Assembly (NCBI RefSeq): GCF_000243275.1
Contig: NZ_CM001437.1
Span: forward strand, 2,089,226-2,153,225
From: Myroides odoratus DSM 2801
Lineage (GTDB): Bacteria; Bacteroidota; Bacteroidia; Flavobacteriales; Flavobacteriaceae
DNA length: 64,000 nucleotides
Direction: 5' to 3'
Part shown: piece by piece, positions 16,047-26,100 of the stretch
Position numbering within the stretch: position 1 is the stretch's first letter
How the letters are laid out: every line of letters begins with the position of its first letter
The notes under the pieces: generated by a model
What the model was told of the DNA's origin: nothing
Databases searched by the model: none
What the model saw: the letters and a program-made list of their open reading frames with translations, nothing else
Made by a program: the position numbers and the translations under genes

Positions 16047-17174
16047 TTAGTTGTTTATTTCTTGTTCAGTTAACACTTCAATTTCATCTATTGAGAGACG
16101 ACTTCCAATAGCTCCATTGTATTTGTCTCCTTCAAGACTAGAGGTTAGAACGATGGCTAACATATATTCATCATCAGGATTATATGCTCTACCTGCGATA
16201 GTGATAAAAGGTAATTCAAAATAGGTCCATTGTTCTGTCTCAATTCGATCTTCCGGTTTGATTCTTGCATAAGATAGAATACGTGGATCATCTTGAGGAT
16301 TGTCAATGAATCTAAAATCATGTGTTGCCTTTAGATAATCATTAGGTGAATCTTTTTTAAAGTAGATAGCATAGATGTCAAAGGTATCTTCAGTTAGATT
16401 ACTTTGTCCGTCTTTGCTGTGTATTTCGAATTTTTCTCCTTTTTTGTATTTGAAATATCCCGTTAATTTGGTTGGTGCTTTTTCCCAATTGGTTCCGAAT
16501 CGTGGCGATTCTTCTGGTTTTGTAATATTAGTCTCAAATTTTCCAGTAAAAAGGTTTCCAGCAGCTATAGCCGCAAAAGCTTGTCCCATTTTTCCTGTTT
16601 TTTGTGTTTCTAATCGAACTCCTTGACCTATTTTTCCTTGAGGTTCAATGGTTGTAATCATGTGATCTTTGTCAGGTCTATTTTGTGGATCTGTCAAGAA
16701 ACTGAGATAAAACCCAGAATTTCCGCTATCCCATATTTTAGCTTCTTTTTCACCATCAACTTCTATCCATTCATAAAACCCACCATTTGAAAATATGCGG
16801 GTATTTTCAAATGAAAATGTACTAGATATTTCAGCTGTATAAACGCTAATTTTATATGTTTTTGAGTAGGCACCATTCTGTGAAGTTACAGTATAAAATT
16901 GTGGGTTTGTGAAATCTCGCATTGTCCCACTGGCAGGATTTATTGTAGCGCCTTCAGTCAATGTGAATTCAGGAGCCAGTTGCGTAATATCTGCATACCC
17001 GTTTACATAAAATGTAACGAAGTCATTTTCAATTTCTACGGGTAGTTTTATAAGGTTCTCTGGAATTTTAGCTGTTACGATATCAGCTTCCGTATTTAAC
17101 GCTTCATCTTTGATACAAGATGAAAAAAATAACCCTACCAATAGGGTTAGAAGAAAAATGTATTTATCTCTCAT
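16047..17174 (-). CDS. PCMD-domain lipoprotein, cassette copy 1
   Basis: A 375-residue lipoprotein (LFFSSC, Cys20). An N-terminal region with ASGTMRDFTNPQFYTVTSQNG resembles the domain that often precedes PCMD (putative carbohydrate metabolism domain). The C-terminal part contains DSGNSGFYLSF, QGVRLETQKTG, ETEQWTYFELPF and GSRLSIDEIEVL, which fit the PCMD beta-sandwich. Likely surface or periplasmic carbohydrate/glycan binding by family association; no experimental role is known to me. It is translated with the barrel protein after it and is a clear paralogue of the lipoprotein at 18265-19350. Confidence 0.8.
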   Translation of the reverse strand: MRDKYIFLLTLLVGLFFSSCIKDEALNTEADIVTAKIPENLIKLPVEIENDFVTFYVNGYADITQLAPEFTLTEGATINPASGTMRDFTNPQFYTVTSQNGAYSKTYKISVYTAEISSTFSFENTRIFSNGGFYEWIEVDGEKEAKIWDSGNSGFYLSFLTDPQNRPDKDHMITTIEPQGKIGQGVRLETQKTGKMGQAFAAIAAGNLFTGKFETNITKPEESPRFGTNWEKAPTKLTGYFKYKKGEKFEIHSKDGQSNLTEDTFDIYAIYFKKDSPNDYLKATHDFRFIDNPQDDPRILSYARIKPEDRIETEQWTYFELPFITIAGRAYNPDDEYMLAIVLTSSLEGDKYNGAIGSRLSIDEIEVLTEQEINN

Positions 17175-17240
17175 CGTTGAAATTAGTATTTATTAATGTT
17201 TACATCATGTAATCATAATGATTGCATAACCTTTAATCTA

Positions 17241-17248
17241 CAAATTTA
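17241..17248 (-). promoter_or_regulatory. -7 promoter element of PCMD cassette 1
   Basis: TAAATTTG on the minus strand is an exact TAnnTTTG match, 66 nt before the PCMD start. It lies just beyond the terminator of cassette 2, so cassette 1 has its own promoter. Confidence 0.45.
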
Positions 17249-17395
17249 CGCTATAATGTTGAGAATACGCGTTTTCTGCATTTTACTTCGTTAGATTGTG
17301 ATTTTCAATACTTAAAATGAATAAAAATGTTCAATTTTTTCATTAGTATTAAGATAAAAACTCTTTTTTATGTCAAAAAGGTGTCAGGTCTAGGA

Positions 17396-17426
17396 TAAAA
17401 AAAAACTACAATCTTTCGATTATAGT
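17396..17426 (-). terminator. Terminator of PCMD cassette 2
   Basis: On the minus strand ACTATAATC and GATTGTAGT pair (one wobble) around GAAA, followed by nine T. It separates the two duplicated cassettes. Confidence 0.85.
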
Positions 17427-17456
17427 CTCTATTTTAAACAAGGCATCGTTTTTTAC

Positions 17457-18278
17457 TTAAAACTGATAGCCAAATCCGAGATTTAAATAAATGCTGTACA
17501 TGTTGAATGTAATGGCTTCAAAGTCTTTTTTAAATAAACCATTGAGCCCCCAATTTAAATCAGAAAACAAGCGGAACTGATTATTCACTTTATATTCGAA
17601 TCCCAATTCTGCTCCCCATTGAAAGCGGTTTAAATCGGAAGAGAAATCATATTCTCCTTTGGCATCTTCTTCAAATTCTATAGGCGTTCCAATGGGATTG
17701 CCTTCCCGTAATACCCCTTCATATACATACCCTGTAAAATCGCCATCAATGAGTCCCGATAAATAAACTCCACCATAAACATTCCATTTTGAATTGACAT
17801 TGTATACGGCGAGTATAGGAAAAGTAATATAAGAGTTCTTCATTTTTGTTTTTACATTTCCGGTAAAATATCCTTTGGTTTGTTTGCCTTCTTCGCCGTC
17901 AATTTGCGTGTAGTAGTTTTTTACTCGCGCATCTGTCTTCATCCCGCGTCCTTCAAAACGCAGTCCTGTTCGAATTCCCCATGTCTGATCATCCGTGAGC
18001 CATTTGGTGGCATTAACCTCTAATCCCATTTGTAAGGTAGGATTGTAGCTGTTGATTTCGCGAATTTGTGCTGGAATTCCCAAAGGCGTACTTCCACCTA
18101 TGCTAAATTGCGCACGGGCTTGATAGTCCATATTCTTTGTAAAGAATGCAGTAAAGGCAATGGGCGTTGCTGGTTCTATCGCTGATGCGTCTGGTGACTG
18201 AGCAAATGAATGGTAGGGGTATGCAAGTAGGCAAACCAACAACAGATATAAAGTCGGGAGTATATTATTCTTTTTCAT
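17457..18278 (-). CDS. Small outer-membrane beta-barrel protein (PorT-like), cassette copy 2
   Basis: A 273-residue paralogue of the protein at 15252-16034, sharing FFTKNMDYQARAQFSIGGS, ARVKNY, YLSGLIDGDFTG, DLNRFQWG and the terminal NLGFGYQF. A signal peptide ends near YHSFAQ. The C-terminal Phe and amphipathic strand pattern indicate an outer-membrane barrel. Its start overlaps the stop of the upstream PCMD gene by 14 nt, tighter than the 12-nt gap in copy 1. Confidence 0.78.
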   Translation of the reverse strand: MKKNNILPTLYLLLVCLLAYPYHSFAQSPDASAIEPATPIAFTAFFTKNMDYQARAQFSIGGSTPLGIPAQIREINSYNPTLQMGLEVNATKWLTDDQTWGIRTGLRFEGRGMKTDARVKNYYTQIDGEEGKQTKGYFTGNVKTKMKNSYITFPILAVYNVNSKWNVYGGVYLSGLIDGDFTGYVYEGVLREGNPIGTPIEFEEDAKGEYDFSSDLNRFQWGAELGFEYKVNNQFRLFSDLNWGLNGLFKKDFEAITFNMYSIYLNLGFGYQF

Positions 18279-19350
18279 AAACTAATTCTATTTCATCAAC
18301 TAAAAGTGTACTGCCAATAGCTCCTTTAAATTCAGCCCCATCAATACTCGAAGTCATGACAATGGCAATCATATAATCTTTGTTCGGATCATAGGTTTTT
18401 CCTGGAATGACAGTAAAGGGAATGGAGAAGGTACTCCACGTTGTTGTTTCTTTGCGATCTTCTGCTGGGATGCGTGCAATGGCTACATTTCGTGGATCAG
18501 CAAACGCATGATCACCTGTTAGGTAGTTGTCTTTTTTCTGTAGTTCAAAAATAATGGCATAGATATCGAATGAATCTTGTGCACCGGGCACTTCATTATA
18601 ATTCTCATCCGTCACTACTTTTCCAGGCGTGTATTTATAGACACCTCGTAAGGTTTGAGGCAAAGCACCACTATAAGGAAGTCCAAAACGAGTGGATTTC
18701 AATGTATTAAATGGGTTGAGCTTGAATTGTCCTAAAAATAAATTACCTGCAGCAATCGGATTTCCTGTTGCTGCGGCAAAATTGGATGTATATACGGTTT
18801 GCATTTTAACAGCTAATCCTCCTCTTCGACCTGGGGCTACCGTTGTCGGATAGGCCTCTGCGGGTGTTGAACCAGCAATCGTAGCATATCCTTGGTTTCC
18901 GCTATCCCAATCGTAAATTTTCTCCCCATTAGAGCCAATTTCATAAAAGCGGTAGTAACGATCTCGATCGGTTAGTTCGGCATTGTTGAAATCGTAATAG
19001 GTACTCAATTCATCACTTGTAAAGCTGACCAGATATTTTTTTTGCCAACGTTTATCTTGGGCTGTGATAACGACCTCTTGGGCAGTTGAAAAATCACGCG
19101 TAACTCCATTGGGTGGATCCATGGTTGAATTGGGAGAAATAATAAAAAAAGGCGACTGATGCTCTAAATCTACATTTGATTTTACTCTAAATTCAACCGA
19201 TGTATTCGTGATAATCGGATCCATTTTGAGGTATTCACTTGGAATATAAGCTTCTAATATGTCGGCATTGGTGTCTAATTCTTCCTCTTTGATGCAACTG
19301 CTGCACAAAAGGCTGAGTCCTACTAAGTATAGAGAAACGAGGTGTTTCAT
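18265..19350 (-). CDS. PCMD-domain lipoprotein, cassette copy 2
   Basis: A 361-residue lipoprotein (LLCSSC, Cys19) with the same plan as the one at 16047-17174: MDPPNGVTRDFSTAQEVVIT near the N-terminus, and IYDWDSGNQGYATIAGS, QAVKM-like LAVKMQTVYTSN and GSTLLVDEIELVYE in the C-terminal PCMD sandwich. Overlap with the barrel gene implies coupled translation. A near-match -7 box (TAAATATG) lies at 19374-19381, but I could not pair it with a -33 element. Confidence 0.8.
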   Translation of the reverse strand: MKHLVSLYLVGLSLLCSSCIKEEELDTNADILEAYIPSEYLKMDPIITNTSVEFRVKSNVDLEHQSPFFIISPNSTMDPPNGVTRDFSTAQEVVITAQDKRWQKKYLVSFTSDELSTYYDFNNAELTDRDRYYRFYEIGSNGEKIYDWDSGNQGYATIAGSTPAEAYPTTVAPGRRGGLAVKMQTVYTSNFAAATGNPIAAGNLFLGQFKLNPFNTLKSTRFGLPYSGALPQTLRGVYKYTPGKVVTDENYNEVPGAQDSFDIYAIIFELQKKDNYLTGDHAFADPRNVAIARIPAEDRKETTTWSTFSIPFTVIPGKTYDPNKDYMIAIVMTSSIDGAEFKGAIGSTLLVDEIELVYEKE

Positions 19351-19589
19351 AGGGGTATAATGTTAATTAATGACATATTTACAATTTTCTTGCCAAATTT
19401 GATTGCTTTGTGTTAAGCTTTTTCTAACACGGAAGGTAATGTATTTTTGTTTAGTTAAAACGTTTATTTTTTACTTTTTATTTTGTAAAATAGACCTTTA
19501 AATTTCGCGTCAATGGAGTTACTATTAGCTCCTCAATGTATAGGAAAAGCAAAATGAAAAGAAGGAGTTTATATTTCTTTTGATAGTAG

Positions 19590-19597
19590 TATATTTG
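19590..19597 (+). promoter_or_regulatory. -7 promoter element of porZ-recO
   Basis: TATATTTG matches TAnnTTTG exactly, 20 nt before the porZ ATG. Upstream (19351-19589) is AT-rich intergenic sequence between divergent operons with nothing else I can name. Confidence 0.5.
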
Positions 19598-19617
19598 TTT
19601 GATTGTAAATAGTCTGT

Positions 19618-21942
19618 ATGAAAACCAAGCATTTAATTTATTTGTTGCTTTTAGGGGTTACGAGCCTTTGGGCTCAAGATAATCACAAGTGGAATAGTTA
19701 TTTCTCTTACACGGAGGTTGTGGCTCTTGCAAAAGGACGCGATGTCGTTTTTGGAGCAACGCCTTCCGCTTTGTTGCGTTTTTCAGTTAATCAGCAGAAT
19801 ATTGAAGTGTACAACTCCATTAGTGGATTAAAAACCAATCAAATTACAGCCTTGCATTTTAGTGAGGTACACCAAAAGCTATTAATTGGAAATGAAGATG
19901 GTAGCTTACTCGTTTTTGATTTGAGAAATGACCGTATACGAACCTTATCTGACATTAAAAGTAAGCCCTCTTTACAGGTATTTGAACGTCGAATTAATGC
20001 TTTCTTAGAAGTTAAGGGACAAGTATATATTGCGACGAATTACGGAATTAGTGCCTTCAATATGAATGACAACTCATTTGGTGATAGCTATTATATTGGA
20101 TCCAATGGGAAAAATAGCATCGTGAAGGATATCGTAGCAACAAATCAAGATTTGTTGGCTATTACAGCGGAGGGAATTAAACAGATTGGACTTCAAAACC
20201 CCAATAAGGTTGATTTTAGACAATGGACTACTTGGGAGAATGGATCAAATTGGGAAAAAGGATATGCAATAGGGGATAAGATTTTCTTGAGTGCAAAAGA
20301 AGAGACTACCCTTTATGAATTGGCGCAACCAAATCAAGTCGTAACGGTGGCGGAAGCCAAGCAACCAATTGTAAATTTTAATGAAAACGAGCAAGGACAA
20401 TTGCTGGTGATTACACCGACACAAGTACTGACGTTACAAGGCGGAAATCAATTAATCGAAACCATACAGCACGGCAATCTTGTGGATGCTGTTGAGGTGA
20501 ATGGGGTGTATTATTTTGCGAGTAGTTCAGCAGGATTATTTCAAATGGCGAAAAACGGACAGAAAGAATCGTTATCGCCTGATGGACCAGAATCGAATCG
20601 TGTATTTTCACTGTTGTCGACAAGAGAGGGTACGTGGTTCATTAGTGGAGGATATGATAAAAATACATACAACCCCTATGTACCTACCTTAGCAGCCAGA
20701 GGATTGAGCTACTTTAATAAGAAAAAAGGATGGGAGTTTTTGCCATTTGGCGCATTGAAAGATGCACGTGCATTAACCTATGCTGCGCTGAATCCGAAGA
20801 ATGATAAAGAATTGTATGTCGGATCGTACCATTCGGGATTATTGCAAATAAAATGGAAGAACAATAGCATCCAAGATAGTGAAGTGGTCTTGTTTAACCA
20901 CGAAAATACGGGTACTACGGGCTTAGAGAATATGGAAATTGATCCCAATGACACTTCTTTTCCTCCAGGTTATGCAACAGTACGTATAAATGGGGTTGTG
21001 TTTGATAAACAAGGAAAATTATGGGTAACGAATAACTTTGTGTCTAGTGCATTGAAGGTTATGGATGCCAATCAAAAATGGCAATCGTACTATTCGACTT
21101 ATGGTATGTTTGATTATAAGAGAGGGAATTATGGGCGTTTAGTGGTGGATAAAAATGAAACCAAGTGGATTCCATCCCTAGAAGATGGATTAACGGCATT
21201 TAATGAGACAAAAAATAATCGTGTAGCCAAATTGAATACCGATTTGGGTAATCTGCCTTCGGATAACGTAAGTGCTTTAGCGTTAGATAAAAACAATCAA
21301 TTGTGGATTGGTACAAATAAAGGATTGCGCGTGATTCAAAACGTCAATCAATTTTTGCAAACGACGAGTTTACAACCAACCAATATCGTGATTGAAGAAA
21401 ATGGAATTGCAGAAGAATTGTTTTATCAACAGTATATCACGAAAATAGAGGTGGATGGTGCCAATCAGAAATGGGTGGCCATTGCAGATGCTGGGGTATT
21501 CTTAGTCGCTGCAACAGGAAAGAATGTCATCTATCATTTTACCAAAGATAATTCGCCTTTACCTAGTAATACCATCAATGATATTGCTACAGATCCCGTA
21601 TCTGGAGAAGTGTTTTTTGCCACTGACTTAGGGGTTGTTTCCTTTATGGCGGATACTTCTGAAGGACAAGATACGAATAGTTCATTCTATGCTTATCCTA
21701 ATCCTGTTCGCCCAGAATACCTTGGTGAAGTGCGTATTGTTGGGTTAATGGATCGCTCTGTAGTAAAGATTACTGATATTGAAGGAAATTTAGTTTTTGA
21801 AGCAACCTCGAATGGTGGAACCGTGGTTTGGGATACACATGCATTTAATGGTAAAAGAGTAGCTTCTGGCGTGTATTTGATTATGGTATCATCGGCTGAT
21901 CACGGCAATACCAAAGTTAAAAAATTGATGATTATTCGTTAA
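19618..21942 (+). CDS. porZ: Type IX secretion system protein PorZ
   Basis: A 774-residue protein with a signal peptide (TSLWAQ) and beta-propeller repeats of the two-component-regulator type, for example INALEV-like and NQLWIGTNKGLRVIQN and DPVSGEVFFATDLGVVSFM. It ends in a type A T9SS sorting domain: YPNPVRPEYLGEVRIVG, then VWDTHAFNGKRVASGVYLI and a basic VKKLMIIR end. In Porphyromonas PorZ is a surface part of the attachment complex that delivers A-LPS to the sortase. The CTD shows that PorZ is itself secreted by the T9SS. The stop overlaps the recO ATG, and a porZ-recO order is one I know from other Flavobacteriia. Confidence 0.88.
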   Translation: MKTKHLIYLLLLGVTSLWAQDNHKWNSYFSYTEVVALAKGRDVVFGATPSALLRFSVNQQNIEVYNSISGLKTNQITALHFSEVHQKLLIGNEDGSLLVFDLRNDRIRTLSDIKSKPSLQVFERRINAFLEVKGQVYIATNYGISAFNMNDNSFGDSYYIGSNGKNSIVKDIVATNQDLLAITAEGIKQIGLQNPNKVDFRQWTTWENGSNWEKGYAIGDKIFLSAKEETTLYELAQPNQVVTVAEAKQPIVNFNENEQGQLLVITPTQVLTLQGGNQLIETIQHGNLVDAVEVNGVYYFASSSAGLFQMAKNGQKESLSPDGPESNRVFSLLSTREGTWFISGGYDKNTYNPYVPTLAARGLSYFNKKKGWEFLPFGALKDARALTYAALNPKNDKELYVGSYHSGLLQIKWKNNSIQDSEVVLFNHENTGTTGLENMEIDPNDTSFPPGYATVRINGVVFDKQGKLWVTNNFVSSALKVMDANQKWQSYYSTYGMFDYKRGNYGRLVVDKNETKWIPSLEDGLTAFNETKNNRVAKLNTDLGNLPSDNVSALALDKNNQLWIGTNKGLRVIQNVNQFLQTTSLQPTNIVIEENGIAEELFYQQYITKIEVDGANQKWVAIADAGVFLVAATGKNVIYHFTKDNSPLPSNTINDIATDPVSGEVFFATDLGVVSFMADTSEGQDTNSSFYAYPNPVRPEYLGEVRIVGLMDRSVVKITDIEGNLVFEATSNGGTVVWDTHAFNGKRVASGVYLIMVSSADHGNTKVKKLMIIR

Positions 21943-22655
21943 TGGTTATACAGACAAAAGCCATTGTATTACAGGCTATAAAATACCAAGATAAGAGTTT
22001 GATAGTGAAATGCTTGACGAAAGAAGTGGGGATTCAAACCTTTTTCGTTCGCAATGCGTTTGCTAAAGGAAAAAACGCACAGAAAATAGCGTATTTTCAA
22101 CCTTTGATGTTGTTGGACATTACATTCGCTTTCAAGAATAAAGGCGGTATGGAGTACTTCAAAGAAATTAAAGTAGATCAAGTCTATCACAGTATCTACT
22201 ATGACTTTTCTAAAAATAGCATTGCCCTTTTTGTCAGTGAAATTCTCAGTATGGTGGTGAGTGAACAAGAACGCGATGAACAATTTTATTCGTTTATCGA
22301 GACAGCACTCTTGTGGCTAGATACACATGATGAAACAGCCAATTTCCATTTGTTGCTCTTGGTTGAATTATCAAAATACCTCGGATTTTATCCGGATTCC
22401 TCCGAGATGGATTGCCATTATTTCGACTGGTATGAAGGCGTGTTTACTGATATTCACGTTGCAAATTGTTTTGATGCAGAAGAAACATTTTTGTTCAAAC
22501 GCTTGCTAGACTTAGGATTTGAGTCGGATCAAAAGGTGTTTTCTTCTCGAGATAGAAAAACGCTTTTAGCCTTATTGATGAAATATTATGAAGTGCATTT
22601 TACGGCTTTCAGAAAACCAAAATCTTTGGAGATTTTGAAGGAAGTATTTTCGTGA
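21942..22655 (+). CDS. recO: DNA repair protein RecO
   Basis: A 237-residue RecO with an N-terminal OB fold (KAIVLQAIKYQDKSLIVKCL, then GIQTFFVRNAFAKGKNAQK) and a helical C-terminal domain. RecO loads RecA on SSB-coated DNA with RecR. Length and pattern match Bacteroidota RecO. ATG 21942 overlaps the porZ stop (TAATG). The TGA at 22653-22655 lies within the first unit of an 8-nt repeat array, so the repeat abuts or invades the 3' end of the gene. Confidence 0.92.
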   Translation: MVIQTKAIVLQAIKYQDKSLIVKCLTKEVGIQTFFVRNAFAKGKNAQKIAYFQPLMLLDITFAFKNKGGMEYFKEIKVDQVYHSIYYDFSKNSIALFVSEILSMVVSEQERDEQFYSFIETALLWLDTHDETANFHLLLLVELSKYLGFYPDSSEMDCHYFDWYEGVFTDIHVANCFDAEETFLFKRLLDLGFESDQKVFSSRDRKTLLALLMKYYEVHFTAFRKPKSLEILKEVFS

Positions 22656-22715
22656 GGGGATGAGGCGGTGAGACGGTGAGGTGGTGAGAAGGTGAGACGA
22701 TGAGGTGGTGTGATG
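22652..22715 (+). repeat. Array of eight 8-nt repeat units after recO
   Basis: Eight consecutive octamers with consensus RTGAGRNG (for example GTGAGACG twice, GTGAGGTG, GTGAGAAG). The first, GTGAGGGG, contains the recO stop codon and the last is GTGTGATG. The purine-rich strand is on top here; at 59.4 kb the complementary strand is on top. Confidence 0.85.
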
Positions 22716-22754
22716 TAAAACCCCGTAGTGGCAAATGGCAATTTGCCAAGTAAC
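22708..22754 (-). repeat. 47-nt dispersed repeat core, copy L (inverted)
   Basis: The reverse complement of this stretch matches 59365-59411 and 59449-59495 with only one or two differences over 47 nt. It contains a perfect stem-loop at 22729-22748: TGGCAAAT, loop GGCA, ATTTGCCA. It shares its last octamer with the adjoining array. No transposase is nearby. Confidence 0.9.
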
Positions 22755-23105
22755 TAGATTTTAATTAAAGTCTAATCCTTTCTTGATATAGGGTTAAGAA
22801 TTGATCAAGTATAATTTTCAGTTTTTTTGCTTTTTTGCGAGAGGCTTTTTTGCAAATCGTCTTTAATCGATAAATCCGATTTCACCGCCTCACCCTCTCA
22901 TCGTCTCACCGTTTCATCATAACCAATACCTCATAACCCATATCTCATAACCTCCTCACCCTCTCCCCAAAAAAACAACCATCCAATCTCACAAAAAACA
23001 AAAAACAGTCAATTTTTGCTCTTTTTAGTAGCAATTATTTGGTATGTAATTAAATGAAAATGCGTAAATTCGCCCAATTGATTAAAAAATAGTAGAATAA
23101 TAACG
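22755..23105. other. Intergenic stretch recO-ileS with a second octamer array
   Basis: After the 47-nt core, AT-rich sequence leads to a pyrimidine-strand octamer array at 22878-22917 (units such as CGCCTCAC and CGTCTCAC). Looser CTCATAACC-type repeats continue to about 22976. This array is complementary to the array at 22652-22715, so the two could fold into a large hairpin enclosing the core. Near 23065 TAAATTCG is a one-mismatch -7 box with TTTG at 23038, a possible ileS promoter. No ORF is credible. Confidence 0.6.
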
Positions 23106-26100
23106 ATGAGCACTAAATTTACAGAATATAAGAATCTTGACATGTCAGGGGTAGCATCGGAGATGCTAGAGTTTTGGAAGGAACAATCCATATTCGAGAA
23201 AAGTATTAGTACGAGAGAGGATAACAAGCCTTTTGTATTTTTTGAAGGACCACCTTCAGCTAATGGTAAACCTGGGATTCACCACGTAATGGCTCGTACG
23301 ATTAAAGATATTTTTTGTCGATATAAAACACAAAAGGGATTCCAAGTAAAGCGTAAAGCAGGTTGGGATACGCATGGATTACCTGTTGAATTAGGGACAG
23401 AGAAAGAATTAGGGATTACGAAAGAAGATATCGGGGTAAAGATTACCATCGAAGAATATAATCAAGCTTGTAAGCGCACAGTAATGCGTTATACCGACTT
23501 ATGGAATGAACTGACGCAACAAATGGGATACTGGGTAGATATGAATGACCCGTATGTTACCTATAAGCCGAAGTACATGGAGTCTGTATGGTGGTTGTTG
23601 AAACAGATTTACGATAAAAATTTATTGTACAAAGGATATACTATCCAACCGTACTCGCCAAAAGCTGGTACAGGTTTGTCTTCACATGAGATTAACCAAC
23701 CAGGTGCATACAAAGATGTAACAGATACGACTATCGTTGCACAGTTTAAAGCGATAGAAGCTACATTACCTGCCTTTTTACAAGGTTTTGGAACGATCCA
23801 TTTCTTAGCGTGGACGACAACTCCTTGGACGTTGCCTTCGAATACAGCTTTGACAGTAGGACCAAAAATTGATTATGCTTTGGTGAAATCATTTAACCAG
23901 TATACAGGTGAAGCGATTCAAGTTGTTTTAGCGAAGCCTCTAGTAGGGAAACAATTCGCTGGAAAATTTGCTGCAGTAGAAACAGAAGAAGAATTAAACG
24001 CATACAAAGAGGGAGATAAGAAAATTCCTTATTTGGTTGTGAAAGATTTTAAAGGAGCTGATTTAGTTGGAATTAAATACGAGCAATTATTGCCGTATAC
24101 GTTGCCTTATCAAAATCCTGAAAATGCTTTCAGAGTAATTGCTGGAGATTTCGTAACAACAGAAGACGGTACAGGTATCGTACATACTGCCCCAACATTC
24201 GGAGCGGATGATGCGAAGGTTGCAAAAGAAGCAACTCCAGAAGTACCTGCTATGTTAATCTTAGATGCAGAAGGAAACCCGGTGCCATTAGTTGATTTAC
24301 AAGGCCGTTTTGTGAAAGAAATGGGCGAAGAGTTAGGTGGTAAGTATGTGAAGAATGAGTACTATGATGAAGGAACTGCACCAGAACGTTCGGTAGATGT
24401 TGAAATTGCAATTAAACTAAAAGAAGAGAATAAAGCATTCAAAGTAGAAAAATACGTACACAGTTACCCACATTGTTGGAGAACCAACAAACCGGTATTG
24501 TACTATCCTTTAGATTCTTGGTTCATCAAGATTACAGAGGTAAAAGACCGTATGTTCGAATTGAATGAAACGATAAACTGGAAACCAAAAGCAACTGGAG
24601 AAGGACGTTTTGGAAATTGGTTGAAAAATGCCAATGATTGGAACTTATCTCGTTCACGCTATTGGGGTATTCCATTGCCAATCTGGAGAACAGAGGATAA
24701 AACAGAGGAATTAATCATTGGTTCAGTAGAACAAATGATGGCGGAGATTGAAAAATCTCAACAAGCAGGGTTCCAGAAAGACAATCCGTATGCTGGATTT
24801 GTTGTTGGTGATATGTCAGAAGAAAACTACGACAAAATCGACTTACACAAAAATGTAGTGGATGGTATCGTTTTAGTTTCTCCAAGTGGTAAACCAATGT
24901 ATCGCGAATCTGATTTGATCGATGTTTGGTTTGACTCTGGTGCAATGCCTTATGCACAATGGCATTATCCATTTGAAAACAAAGAATTGGTGGATCAAAA
25001 TGGGGCATACCCAGCAGATTTCATCGCTGAGGGAGTGGATCAAACGCGTGGTTGGTTCTATACACTTCATGCGATTGCAACGTTGGTATTTGATACAAAA
25101 GCGTATAAGAACGTCGTGTCAAACGGACTAGTATTGGATAAAAATGGATTGAAAATGTCGAAGAGTTTAGGCAATACGATTGATCCATTTGAAACGCTAG
25201 CTGAGCACGGACCTGATGCGACACGTTGGTATATGATATCGAATGCAAATCCTTGGGATAACTTGAAATTCGATTTAGAAGGAATTACAGAAGTGCGAAG
25301 AAAGTTCTTCGGTACATTATATAATACGTATAACTTCTTTGCGTTGTATGCTAATATTGATGGATTTAAATACGCAGAAGCAGAGGTTCCTGTTCAAGAT
25401 AGACCTGAAATTGACCGTTGGATTCTATCAGAATTAAATACATTGGTGCAAAAAGTGGATGAATGCTATGCAGAATATGAACCAACACGTGCAGCAAGAG
25501 CAATTACAGAGTTTGTAACAGAAAACTTGAGTAACTGGTATGTGCGTTTGTGTCGTAGAAGATTCTGGAAAGGGGAATATGCACAAGATAAAATTGCGGC
25601 GTATCAAACGTTATATACGTGTTTGATTACAGTAGCGAAATTAGGTGCTCCTATTGCTCCATTCTTTATGGATAGACTTTACAGAGACTTAACATCAATC
25701 ACGAATTCAGAAAATTTTGAATCCGTACATTTGGCTGATTTCCCGAAATTTGATGCTTCATTTGTCGATGCAGGGTTAGAAAGCAGAATGCACAAAGCAC
25801 AGATTATTTCTTCTTTAGTTTTATCGCTTCGCAAGAAAGAAATGATTAAAGTACGTCAACCATTACAACGCATTATGATTCCGATTTTGGATGAAAATCA
25901 GCGTTTAGAGATTCAAGCTGTTGAAGATTTGATCAAAGCGGAGGTAAACGTAAAAGAAATTGAACTGTTAGATGACGCTTCAGGTATCTTAGTGAAACAA
26001 ATTAAACCTAATTTTAAAACATTAGGACCGCGTTTTGGTAAGGATATGGGCTTGATTGCTAAGGAAATACAAAACTTCAACCAAGAGAATATTGCCGAAA

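Noticed and set aside
22652..22917. Possible CRISPR array at the octamer repeats
   Set aside because: Units are 8 nt and contiguous with no unique spacers, and no cas genes are present.
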